From Bradyrhizobium glycinis (GTDB lineage: Bacteria > Pseudomonadota > Alphaproteobacteria > Rhizobiales > Xanthobacteraceae): 64,000 nt of DNA. The notes beneath the pieces were generated by a model. It searched no databases. It was not told the origin of the DNA and saw only the letters and a program-made list of their open reading frames with translations. Within the stretch, counting starts at the first letter, position 1, and every line of letters starts with the position of its first letter. The stretch is taken from the NCBI RefSeq assembly GCF_016031655.1, contig NZ_JACCHQ010000010.1:124001-188000 (forward strand). The letters are read 5' to 3'. Shown in pieces: positions 24,949-32,597 of this stretch. A program made the translations under genes and the position numbers.

Positions 24949-25790
24949 AGCTTGCCACCGTGTCGATTGACGGCCGTACCACCTGGGGCATCGTCGAAGG
25001 CGAAAGCTTTTTCGATGTCGGAGCTGCGCTCAAGGCGCGCTATGCCGATCTCAAGGCCGCCATCGGCGCCGCCTTCGCCGGTGTTGAGGATGCAAAGACC
25101 TCCGTCGCTGGCGTGCCGATCTCGAAGATCACCTGGCTGCCGGTTATCCCGAACCCGGACAAGATCCTGTGCGTGGGCCTGAACTACGAGACCCACCGCA
25201 AGGAGACAGGCCGCGCCGAGGTCGATCACCCCACCATTTTCTCACGCTATGCCAACAGCCAGACCGGACACTTGCAGCCGATCGTGCGGCCGCGCGTCTC
25301 GACGGATCTCGATTTCGAAGGCGAACTCGCGGTCATCATCGGCAAGGCGGGACGTTACATCTCCCGGGCAGATGCCATGGATCATGTCGCGGGCTACTCC
25401 TGCTACAATGACGGCAGCATTCGCGATTTCCAGCGTCACACCCATCAATTCACGCCGGGCAAGAATTTTCCGGATACCGGCGCGTTCGGGCCCTGGATGA
25501 TGACCCCGGACGAACTCGGTCCGCTCGGCGAGCTCAAGCTCCAGACCCGCCTCAACGGGCAAGTCATGCAGGAAGCGCTGATCAAGCAGATGATCTTCGA
25601 TATCCCGCGCCAGATCGAATACTGCTCCACGTTTACGCGGCTCGAGCCCGGGGACGTCATCGTCAGCGGAACGCCGGGGGGCGTCGGCGCGCGGCGCGAG
25701 CCGCCGCTCTGGATGAAGCCTGGCGATGTCGTCGAGATCGAGGTCGATCGCCTCGGCGTGCTCAGGAATGTCGTCACAGACGAAGCGTGA
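24945..25790 (+). CDS. Fumarylacetoacetate hydrolase-fold protein
   Basis: The protein has 281 residues and starts at a GTG that overlaps the hydroxylase stop, with GGAGAG upstream. The metal site is recognisable: the acidic residues in LDFEGELAVIIGK, the N-terminal KILCVGLNYETHRKE loop and the GDVIVSGTPGGVG loop near the end. The family hydrolyses or decarboxylates beta-diketo acids and hydrates, so it likely processes the ring-cleavage product. It forms a three-gene unit with the dioxygenase and hydroxylase. Confidence 0.92.
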   Translation: MKLATVSIDGRTTWGIVEGESFFDVGAALKARYADLKAAIGAAFAGVEDAKTSVAGVPISKITWLPVIPNPDKILCVGLNYETHRKETGRAEVDHPTIFSRYANSQTGHLQPIVRPRVSTDLDFEGELAVIIGKAGRYISRADAMDHVAGYSCYNDGSIRDFQRHTHQFTPGKNFPDTGAFGPWMMTPDELGPLGELKLQTRLNGQVMQEALIKQMIFDIPRQIEYCSTFTRLEPGDVIVSGTPGGVGARREPPLWMKPGDVVEIEVDRLGVLRNVVTDEA

Positions 25791-25875
25791 TCGAGCGAGC
25801 TGCTGCCCGGCGGCGGCTGCGCGCGCGAACGACCAATAATGGCCCGCAAAGCGGGATCTTGAGGGAGGAACACCT

Positions 25876-26853
25876 ATGTCCGGATTATCCCGTCGTCTGC
25901 TGCTCGCCGGCGCCGCGCTTTGCTGCTCTCTTCCAGCCTTCGCGCAGTCCTGGCCGCAGCGGCCCGTGACCGTCGTCGTGCCTCAGCCGGCGGGCAACAG
26001 CCCCGACGTGATGTGTCGCCTGATCACCGAAAAACTCTCGCGGACTTTCGGGCAGCAGTTCGTCGTCGAGAATCGGCCGGGCGCCGCAAACCTCGTCGGT
26101 ACGCAGTCGGTCGCCCGTGCGGCTCCGGACGGCTACACATTCCTGTTCGCCACATCGGCGGCGCTCGTCACCAATCCCTACACGTTCAAGAAGCTTCCCT
26201 ACGATCCCGTGAAGGACTTCGTGCCAGTCGCGATGGTGGCCAAGAGCAACCACGTCCTTCTCGTCAATCCCGAGGTGAGGGCCAAGACGCTGCCCGAATT
26301 GATCAAGCTCGAAAAATCGGCGCCGGGCTCGTTGAGCCTCGCCGTCGACGGTGCGCGCAACCTCTCGGGCCTGATCGCTCAAGCCATTAACAGGAGCGCC
26401 GGAACCGGCTTCGTCCTCATTCCCTACAACACGACCACGAATGCGGTGCAGGACGCCATCTCAGGCCGCGTCCAGGTGACGATCCAATCGGCCTCGATCG
26501 CCGAGGCCTTCATCAAGGCGGGTACGCTCCGACCGGTTGCGGTAGCAGGTTCCAAACGGATCGACTCCCTGCCGGACGTTCCCGCGGTTGCTGAGATGCT
26601 GCAAAGCGTCGATCTCCAGGGCTGGTTCATGTTCATGGCGCCGGCCGGTACTCCCGCCGACATCGTCGCGAAACTGAGCGCCGAGATTGCGCGCGCCCTG
26701 GAATCGTCCGATGTGCGCGAGCGCGCACCGACCCTCGGCTTCGATGTCCGTGTCGGCGATGCCGTGACGGCGGCAGGCGCCAAGCGCTTTCTCGACGACC
26801 AGCTCGCCTCGTCCGGCAAGATCATCCAGGGGCTCGGCATCGAACCTGAATAG
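25876..26853 (+). CDS. Tripartite tricarboxylate transporter substrate-binding protein (Bug family)
   Basis: This is a periplasmic receptor of 325 residues. GGGAGGAA lies five bases before the ATG, and the signal peptide ends AFAQ. Typical Bug segments are WPQRPVTVVVPQPAGNSPDV, then RPGAANLVGTQSVARAAPDGYT and the APAGTPADIVAKLSAEIARAL helix. It is 85 bases behind the hydrolase gene and likely in the same operon. No TctA or TctB membrane genes are next to it, as is common for orphan Bug receptors. It may bind the aromatic substrate or an organic acid. Confidence 0.92.
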   Translation: MSGLSRRLLLAGAALCCSLPAFAQSWPQRPVTVVVPQPAGNSPDVMCRLITEKLSRTFGQQFVVENRPGAANLVGTQSVARAAPDGYTFLFATSAALVTNPYTFKKLPYDPVKDFVPVAMVAKSNHVLLVNPEVRAKTLPELIKLEKSAPGSLSLAVDGARNLSGLIAQAINRSAGTGFVLIPYNTTTNAVQDAISGRVQVTIQSASIAEAFIKAGTLRPVAVAGSKRIDSLPDVPAVAEMLQSVDLQGWFMFMAPAGTPADIVAKLSAEIARALESSDVRERAPTLGFDVRVGDAVTAAGAKRFLDDQLASSGKIIQGLGIEPE

Positions 26854-27028
26854 GCGCTTCCGGAGCCGGCGCTTCTACATTTTTGCATCGTCAACGCCTG
26901 CCCCCACTGCTTAATCAAATTGCTCCTGACCCGTCATTGTACTGCCGCAACAACCATCGCGAGGGCAGCATGATATGTCGGACAAGATCTCGCGTCAGCT
27001 CCGAATCCAGCTCATCTGCGGCGCTTCG

Positions 27029-27604
27029 TTATTCTTCCTCCGGCCATCCCCGGGCGAGCATCGCCGCCTGTTTCAAGGTGATGCTTCGGACCAGCGGATC
27101 CGCATGACGGTGCACGAGTTGCCAATCCGTGGCGTCCTTGCGATAGACTTCGGTCACGCGCAGCGACCAGTCTTGAGCCGGCAACCCGCCCACTTCGGCG
27201 CGCTGGCGCTCGACCATGACGAGAGCGACGAGCGCGTCCGATGCATAAGTTTGCAAGACCTCGAGTTCGGTTTCGCCTTCCCTGAAGTATCGCGATAGGG
27301 CAGCCAGACGCTGGGGGCTAGCGTCGAATCCGCGACTCGTAGGCCCGCCGAAGGGCTGCATCAGCGTGAAATCGGGCGCGATGCGGACAAGCTGGGACCA
27401 GCGATCCATATCGCCACGCATGAAGGCGGCATTCTTCTCGCGGGCGCGTTCGACAAGACCCGCTATCGCGTCGCTCCCCGAGGCCGCATCGGCCGTAAGC
27501 TGACCGGACAGAGGAATCGCTGCGGCAGCGGCCATCATCAAGCGCCGCGAAATCTTCTCCTGCTCGCATGGCCACCTATTCAGCCCGGACGGTTTCTTGG
27601 TCAT
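27029..27604 (-). CDS. NTF2/SnoaL-like (DUF4440-type) protein with export signal
   Basis: The ATG at 27602-27604 with AGGAG seven bases upstream gives 191 residues. The N-terminus contains RRLMMAAAAAIPLSG, a signal-like hydrophobic stretch after paired arginines that could be a Tat signal. The rest is an NTF2-like cone: AREKNAAFMRGDMDRWSQL, then DFTLMQPFGG and WSLRVTEVYRKDATDWQLVH. Such proteins are small ligand-binding or lyase-like domains of diverse function. It is divergent from the LysR gene and probably controlled by it. Confidence 0.75.
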   Translation of the reverse strand: MTKKPSGLNRWPCEQEKISRRLMMAAAAAIPLSGQLTADAASGSDAIAGLVERAREKNAAFMRGDMDRWSQLVRIAPDFTLMQPFGGPTSRGFDASPQRLAALSRYFREGETELEVLQTYASDALVALVMVERQRAEVGGLPAQDWSLRVTEVYRKDATDWQLVHRHADPLVRSITLKQAAMLARGWPEEE

Positions 27605-27673
27605 TTCTAAGCTCCTGATCGAACGACGAGCCCATCCATGAAGCCTTGATCCCAATGAATCCAGCGATATGAT

Positions 27674-27690
27674 TTCAGCAACATGCTGAA
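27674..27690. promoter_or_regulatory. Inverted repeat overlapping the LysR start codon
   Basis: TTCAGC-AACAT-GCTGAA is a perfect inverted repeat with a 5-base spacer. The ATG of the regulator (27683-27685) lies inside it. It sits in the 78-base divergent gap, so it is a candidate autoregulatory LysR site. Confidence 0.4.
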
Positions 27691-28636
27691 CCAAATTGAT
27701 CTATCCAGGATTGATCTGAATCTCCTCGTGCTCTTCCGCGTGGTCCTGGAAGAGCGCCATGTCGCGCGAGCAGCCGCTCGGCTGAGCCTGACGCCCTCGG
27801 CTGTCAGCCATGCGCTTGGCCGGCTCCGTCTTCTGCTAAACGATCCGCTGTTTTTGCGGACCCCGAAGGGGGTCGTTCCAACGGAACGGGCCTTGGAGCT
27901 TGGAGAGCCGGTGGCCGAGATCATCGCGCGCGTCGAAGAGCTGATCGGCTCGGCCACACCGTTCGACCCGGAGCAAAGCGGCCGTCGGTTCACGATTGGC
28001 GCTCCCGATGCCGTACTGGTCTCAGCAATCGGTCCGCTGTTGCAATCGATCGCGACTGCGGCGCCCCACATTGATATCGGGCTGATCCATCTGATGCCTG
28101 CGCCGCGCGGTGGCGCGATCGGAGAGCCTTGGCAGCAAAGCCTAGACATGCTCGAACGACGCGAACTCGATATCGCAATGCTGCCGCTGCCGGCGGTATC
28201 ACCGCGTTTCGAGGCGCGCAGGCTTTACGAGGAGGAGTTCGTGCTGGCCATGCGCAAGGGACATCCCTTCGCAAAAGCGCCAACCCATGCTGCGTTCGCG
28301 CGATCACAGCACCTGCTGGTCTCTCTCAGTGGGGAACCGCGCGGTTTCATCGATGAGATATTGGCAAAGCGCGGCCTCGAACGCCGCATCGCTTTGACTG
28401 TCCCGAATTTCATGATGGCGCTTGCCCAGCTTTCCGGGTCTGATCTGATCGCCGCATTGCCGCGCCGACTGGTGGAGCAACACGCCGGCCGTTTCGGCCT
28501 CGTGTTGGTCGAGCTGCCTTTCGCGCGCAAACCGGATACGATCCGGGCCATCGCGACCAAAGCGGCTATGAAAGACGCGGGCATCGCGTGGCTGATGCAG
28601 ACTGTGGTCGGTTCAATCGGAGCAGGCCGACGCTAG
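27683..28636 (+). CDS. LysR-family transcriptional regulator
   Basis: This 317-residue regulator has the winged helix at the N-terminus (LNLLVLFRVVLEERHVARAAARLSLTPSAVS...) and a periplasmic-binding-protein-like effector domain from about residue 95. The N-terminal sequence is of the NodD-like/NahR subgroup, with RIDLNLLVLF at the start. It is divergent from the NTF2-like protein gene. The ribosome site is weak, so expression may be low or leader-dependent. Confidence 0.92.
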   Translation: MLNQIDLSRIDLNLLVLFRVVLEERHVARAAARLSLTPSAVSHALGRLRLLLNDPLFLRTPKGVVPTERALELGEPVAEIIARVEELIGSATPFDPEQSGRRFTIGAPDAVLVSAIGPLLQSIATAAPHIDIGLIHLMPAPRGGAIGEPWQQSLDMLERRELDIAMLPLPAVSPRFEARRLYEEEFVLAMRKGHPFAKAPTHAAFARSQHLLVSLSGEPRGFIDEILAKRGLERRIALTVPNFMMALAQLSGSDLIAALPRRLVEQHAGRFGLVLVELPFARKPDTIRAIATKAAMKDAGIAWLMQTVVGSIGAGRR

Positions 28637-28795
28637 AATCCGGTCTGAACTCAACAGGCGTTCATCTCGGCAAGGGAACGGCATTGTGCTGCCGCGCCTA
28701 CGGTGGCGGATCTGGGACCTCCTGCACCCGCTTCTCAAATCGCCCGGAACTGTTCATTGTGCCGGCCCGAAACGAAAAGAAGTGGAGCAGCATCA

Positions 28796-30256
28796 ATGAC
28801 GGAGGGGGTCTCGCGCCGCCGGTTTGCCAAGCTGGCGGGATTGTCCGCAGCCGGGATTGCGAGTCCCCTTGTCGTCGAAGCCGAGCCGGCGCGGCCGCCG
28901 CGCAATGGAAGTGGCTTTCCGGCAGGCTTTCTCTGGGGCACGGCGACCTCGTCCTATCAGGTCGAGGGCGCGGTCGAGGAGGACGGGCGAGGGGCCTCGA
29001 TCTGGGACAAGTTCGTCCGCATCCCCGGCAAGATCGAGGACGGCACCACCGGCGACCGCGCCAATGAGCACTATCACCGCTACAAGGAGGACATCGCCCT
29101 CATCAAGGAGCTTGGCTGCAAGGCCTATCGCTTCTCGGTGGCCTGGCCGCGGCTGTTTCCGGACGGCGACGGCAAGCCCAATCCGAAGGGGCTCGACTTC
29201 TACAATCGTCTCGTCGACGAGCTCCTGAAGAGCGGCATCGAGCCGTGGCTGACCCTCTATCATTGGGATCTGCCGCAATCGCTCCAAGATCGCTTCGGCG
29301 GCTGGCGCTCGACCGAGACCTGCAAGATCTTCGGCGACTACGCGGCTTATGTCGCTGAGCACCTCACTGACCGCGTCAGGAACGTGTTCACGCTCAATGA
29401 GAGCGGCCGCTTCGTCTATTTCGGTTACGGCATCGGCATCGACGCGCCGGGATTGAAGCTGCCGCAGGCCGATGTCAACCAGATCAGGCACAACAGCGCG
29501 CTGGCGCACGGGCTCGCGGTGCAGGCGGTGCGGGCCCATGGCCGCCCCGGCACCAGGGTGGGGCCGGCGGAGAACATCGAGGCGTGCGCGCCTGCGTTCG
29601 ACACGCCGGAAAACGTGCGCGCCGCGGAGATCGCGCTGCGTGAGATGAATGGCGGCTATCTCAACGTCATTATGACGGGCCGCTATACCGACGCCTTCCT
29701 GAAATACGCCGGATCCAACGCGCCGAAATACACCGATGCGGAGCTCAAGATCATCTCTTCGCCGGTCGATTTCCTCGGCCTCAACATCTACGCGCCGCAG
29801 AACTACGTGGTGGCGTCCGACCAGGGCGCGGGCTTCAGGCCGCTGCCGATTCCGAAGTCGTTCCCGCGCATGAATTCGGACTGGCTGCGCGTCGGGCCCG
29901 AGACCATCTATTGGGTGCCGAAGCTGGCGGCGAAAATCTGGAAGACGGATGCGATCTATATCAGCGAGAACGGCACCTCCGGCGACGATGTGGTGTCGCC
30001 CGACGGCAAGATCTACGACACCGACCGCATCATGTATTTGCGCAACTATCTCGCCCAGCTCCAGCGCGCCACCGACGAAGGCGTGCCGGTGCGCGGCTAT
30101 TTCCTCTGGAGCCTGATGGACAATTTCGAGTGGGTATATGGCCTCAACAAGCGTTTCGGGCTGTATCACGTCAATTTCGACACCCAGGTCCGTACGGCAA
30201 AACTCAGCGCCAGCTTCTACCGCAACGTGATCGCGAAGAACGCGGCAGGGGCGTAG
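28796..30256 (+). CDS. Family 1 glycoside hydrolase (beta-glucosidase) with twin-arginine signal
   Basis: The protein has 486 residues from the ATG at 28796, with GGAG eight bases upstream. Residues 7-30 form a Tat-type signal (SRRRFAKLAGLSAAG). The GH1 barrel starts at FPAGFLWGTATSSYQVEGAV. The acid/base is E202 in TLNESG, where the usual proline after the glutamate is serine; the nucleophile is E391 in ISENG. It likely releases glucose from beta-glucosides, for example plant glycosides, in the periplasm. It stands alone. Confidence 0.9.
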   Translation: MTEGVSRRRFAKLAGLSAAGIASPLVVEAEPARPPRNGSGFPAGFLWGTATSSYQVEGAVEEDGRGASIWDKFVRIPGKIEDGTTGDRANEHYHRYKEDIALIKELGCKAYRFSVAWPRLFPDGDGKPNPKGLDFYNRLVDELLKSGIEPWLTLYHWDLPQSLQDRFGGWRSTETCKIFGDYAAYVAEHLTDRVRNVFTLNESGRFVYFGYGIGIDAPGLKLPQADVNQIRHNSALAHGLAVQAVRAHGRPGTRVGPAENIEACAPAFDTPENVRAAEIALREMNGGYLNVIMTGRYTDAFLKYAGSNAPKYTDAELKIISSPVDFLGLNIYAPQNYVVASDQGAGFRPLPIPKSFPRMNSDWLRVGPETIYWVPKLAAKIWKTDAIYISENGTSGDDVVSPDGKIYDTDRIMYLRNYLAQLQRATDEGVPVRGYFLWSLMDNFEWVYGLNKRFGLYHVNFDTQVRTAKLSASFYRNVIAKNAAGA

Positions 30257-30263
30257 CTATTCT

Positions 30264-30407
30264 CCCTCTCCCCGTTCTTACGGGGAGAGGGCAGGGGTGA
30301 GGGGCCCTCTCCGCGAGTCCATCTGTCACCGTCCTTGCTGAAGCTCCCCCTCACCCGGATTTTCCGCTGCGCGTAAAATCCGGCCTCTCCCCGCACGCGG
30401 GGAGAGG
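30264..30407. repeat. REP-like palindrome cluster
   Basis: Hairpins pair 30264-30274 with 30281-30291 (CCCTCTCCCCG), 30355-30363 with 30375-30383 (CCGGATTTT) and 30384-30394 with 30397-30407 (CCTCTCCCCGC). They resemble the clusters near 9036 and 11053 and lie between the glycosidase and the thiolase genes. Confidence 0.8.
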
Positions 30408-30487
30408 CGAAGAGGGCAGCGCGCATTGACTCGCCAGTCCCTCTGATTCACAACGCCCTCAACACCCATAACAAGAGGACGACGCCA

Positions 30488-31720
30488 ATGCCTGACGCGC
30501 TGATCATCGATGCCTGCCGCACCCCGCGGGGCATCGGCAAGGCCGGCAAGGGAGCCCTGTCGGGCATTCATCCGCAACAGCTCGGGGCAACCGTGCTGCG
30601 CGCGCTCGCCGACCGCACCGGCATTAACACCGCCGATGTCGATGATATCGTCTGGGGCTGCAGCGCGCAGGTGGCAACGCAAAGCGGCGATCTCGGCCGC
30701 ATGTCGGCGCTCGATGCCGGCTACGACGTGCGTGCCAGCGCGGTGACGCTCGACCGCTTCTGCGGTTCCGGCATCACCAGCGTCAACATGGCGGCAAGCT
30801 CGATCATGGCCGGCGCCGAGGATCTCGTCATCGCCGGCGGCTGCGAGATGATGTCGATGGAGGGACGCCGCGGCGGCGGTCCGATGATGATGGACAGCGG
30901 CAATCTGCGCCTGCGGGCGCGGCATCCGCAGTCGCATCAGGGCGTCTGTGCGGACGCGATCGCGACGCTGGAGGGAATCACCCGAAGGGATGTCGACGCG
31001 CTCGGGCTGGAGAGCCAGAAGCGCGCCGCGGATGCGATCGCGAACGGCCACTTCAAGAAGAGCCTCGTGCCTGTTCACCGCGAGGACGGCAGCTTGGCGC
31101 TGGACCACGAAGAATACCCGCGGCCGCAGACCACGATGGAAGGCCTCAGCAGCCTGAAGCCGGCGTTTCCGGCCATCGCGGACTACGCGCTCGACGACAA
31201 GGGCACGACCTATCGCGGCCTGATCCTGCAAAAGTACCCTGATCTCGAAATCGAATTCGTGCATCACGCCGGCAACTCCTCCGGCGTCGTCGACGGCGCT
31301 GCCGCGATCCTTCTGGCCTCGCCCGCTTACGCCAAGGCGCATGGCCTTAAAGCCCGGGGCCGCGTCGTCGCGATGGCCAACATGGGGGACTCGCCGACCC
31401 TGATGCTGAACGCACCGGTGCCGGCAACGCGCAAGGTGCTGGCCAAGGCGGGGCTCACCATCGACGACATCGACCTGTTCGAGATCAACGAGGCCTTCGC
31501 CGTGGTGGCGGAAAAATATATCCGCGACCTCAAGCTCGACCGGGCCAAGGTCAACGTCAACGGCGGCTCGATCGCGCTCGGCCATCCCATCGGCGCCACT
31601 GGCTCGATCCTGATCGGCACGGTGCTGGACGAGCTCGAACGGCGCGACCTCAAGCGCGGTCTCGTCACCATGTGCGCCGCCGGCGGCATGGCGCCCGCCA
31701 TCATCATCGAGCGCGTCTAG
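30488..31720 (+). CDS. Acetyl-CoA acyltransferase (thiolase)
   Basis: This cytoplasmic enzyme of 410 residues catalyses thiolytic cleavage or condensation of acyl-CoA. The nucleophilic cysteine is in DRFCGSGITS, the catalytic histidine in GHPIGATGS and the second cysteine in TMCAAGGMAPA near the C-terminus. Between them the NEAFA motif is intact. AGAGGA is placed before the ATG. It is not next to other beta-oxidation genes, so whether it serves fatty-acid breakdown or another CoA pathway is open. Confidence 0.93.
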   Translation: MPDALIIDACRTPRGIGKAGKGALSGIHPQQLGATVLRALADRTGINTADVDDIVWGCSAQVATQSGDLGRMSALDAGYDVRASAVTLDRFCGSGITSVNMAASSIMAGAEDLVIAGGCEMMSMEGRRGGGPMMMDSGNLRLRARHPQSHQGVCADAIATLEGITRRDVDALGLESQKRAADAIANGHFKKSLVPVHREDGSLALDHEEYPRPQTTMEGLSSLKPAFPAIADYALDDKGTTYRGLILQKYPDLEIEFVHHAGNSSGVVDGAAAILLASPAYAKAHGLKARGRVVAMANMGDSPTLMLNAPVPATRKVLAKAGLTIDDIDLFEINEAFAVVAEKYIRDLKLDRAKVNVNGGSIALGHPIGATGSILIGTVLDELERRDLKRGLVTMCAAGGMAPAIIIERV

Positions 31721-31734
31721 CCGACGCCTCTTCA

Positions 31735-31761
31735 CCGCTCCCCGTAAAAAATGGGGAGCGG
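31735..31761 (+). terminator. Hairpin downstream of the thiolase gene
   Basis: A perfect 9-base stem pairs CCGCTCCCC (31735-31743) with GGGGAGCGG (31753-31761), with an A-rich loop. There is no T-run after it, so termination is possible but not certain; it may be another repeat. Confidence 0.4.
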
Positions 31762-31951
31762 GAGAGCTGCCGTGCAATCCAGCCCTTATTTTCCAGGGCG
31801 AAAAGCGCTTCTTCTCGCACAAAGAGGCCGTCATCGCTTGTCGAAAGCCGCGAATCAGCTTTAGCAAGATGGCGTGCGGGCCTTTGAAACAAGGCAAAAA
31901 CCGCTGCCCGAGGCTTCCTCCGCTCCGGAAGTAGCTAAAAAGCAGGGTTTT

Positions 31952-31981
31952 TTGTCACAGCAGGCCAGAAAAGCCTGTAAT
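31952..31981 (+). promoter_or_regulatory. Putative sigma-70 promoter of the HU-like gene
   Basis: TTGTCA (31952-31957) and TGTAAT (31976-31981) are 18 bases apart, each one mismatch from consensus. The spacer holds the inverted repeat CAGGC/GCCTG (31961-31965 and 31973-31977), a possible operator. The predicted leader contains a hairpin, GAAGGC/GCCTTC (32001-32006 and 32012-32017). The rest of the 343-base gap from 31721 shows no gene. Confidence 0.45.
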
Positions 31982-32063
31982 TTCGCGACAAAACTGTGCA
32001 GAAGGCTATAGGCCTTCAACGGTTGGTCTAATATGCAACCGGCAACGAATCAGAGGAGACACG

Positions 32064-32366
32064 ATGCCAACCCAGATGTCCAAATCGCAGTTGATCGAAA
32101 AGATTGCGACCGCCACCGAGCTTTCCAAGCGTGACGTCAAGAACGTCATGGAGACGCTGACCGATGTCGGCCACAAGGAGCTCAAGAAGAACGGCCTGTT
32201 CCTGGTGCCGGGCTTCGCGAAGTTCGTGGTCATCAAGAAGCCCGCGACCAAGGCGCGCAAGGGCACCAACCCGTTCACGGGTGAAGAGATGATGTTCAAG
32301 GCCAAGCCGGCCCGGAAGATCGTCCGCGCCCGCCCGGTCAAGGCCGCCAAGGACGCCGTGGGCTAA
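32064..32366 (+). CDS. HU-family DNA-binding protein
   Basis: This 100-residue basic protein binds and bends DNA. It has the HU/IHF fold: SKSQLIEKIATATELSKRDVKNVMETL, then GLFLVPGFAKFVVIKKPATKARKGTNPFTGE... and a lysine/arginine-rich end (KPARKIVRARPVKAAK). The sequence is a divergent HU with KPATKARKGTNP in place of the usual RPARTGRNPQTG arm. A GAGGAG site precedes the ATG and a strong terminator follows the stop. Confidence 0.92.
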   Translation: MPTQMSKSQLIEKIATATELSKRDVKNVMETLTDVGHKELKKNGLFLVPGFAKFVVIKKPATKARKGTNPFTGEEMMFKAKPARKIVRARPVKAAKDAVG

Positions 32367-32373
32367 CAACGCT

Positions 32374-32402
32374 AAGGCCCCCTCGAGCGAGGGGGCCTTT
32401 TG
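32374..32402. terminator. Rho-independent terminator
   Basis: A 12-base stem (AAGGCCCCCTCG with CGAGGGGGCCTT) is followed by TTT on the plus strand. On the minus strand the A-tract before the stem also gives a short U-run, so it may terminate both the HU-like gene and the convergent lon operon. Confidence 0.85.
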
Positions 32403-32436
32403 TCTGGGGCTGCCGCGAGGGTTCGAGACGGAGGGC

Positions 32437-32592
32437 TCAACCCTTGCGGCGCTTCACCGGGACCGGGAGCGGCTGAAGCCGCGGTTCGGGTCCTGCCAGG
32501 GCATCGCGAACGCGGTCGATGGCGCGATCGAGCAGCTGGCGCAGCCGCTGCGTCTTCCGAGATCGCTTCGCTCTTTCCAGCAGTTTCTTCAT
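32437..32592 (-). CDS. Small basic protein downstream of lon
   Basis: An ATG at 32590-32592 begins a 51-codon frame ending at TGA (32437-32439). GGAG and AAGG lie just before the start, inside the end of lon. The product is very basic (KKLLERAKRSRKTQRLRQLLDRAIDRVRDAL, in two parts) with a proline-rich tail ending KRRKG. The lon stop lies only six bases upstream, so it could be co-transcribed. I do not recognise it; chance occurrence in GC-rich sequence is possible. Confidence 0.45.
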   Translation of the reverse strand: MKKLLERAKRSRKTQRLRQLLDRAIDRVRDALAGPEPRLQPLPVPVKRRKG

Positions 32593-32597
32593 CGCCT

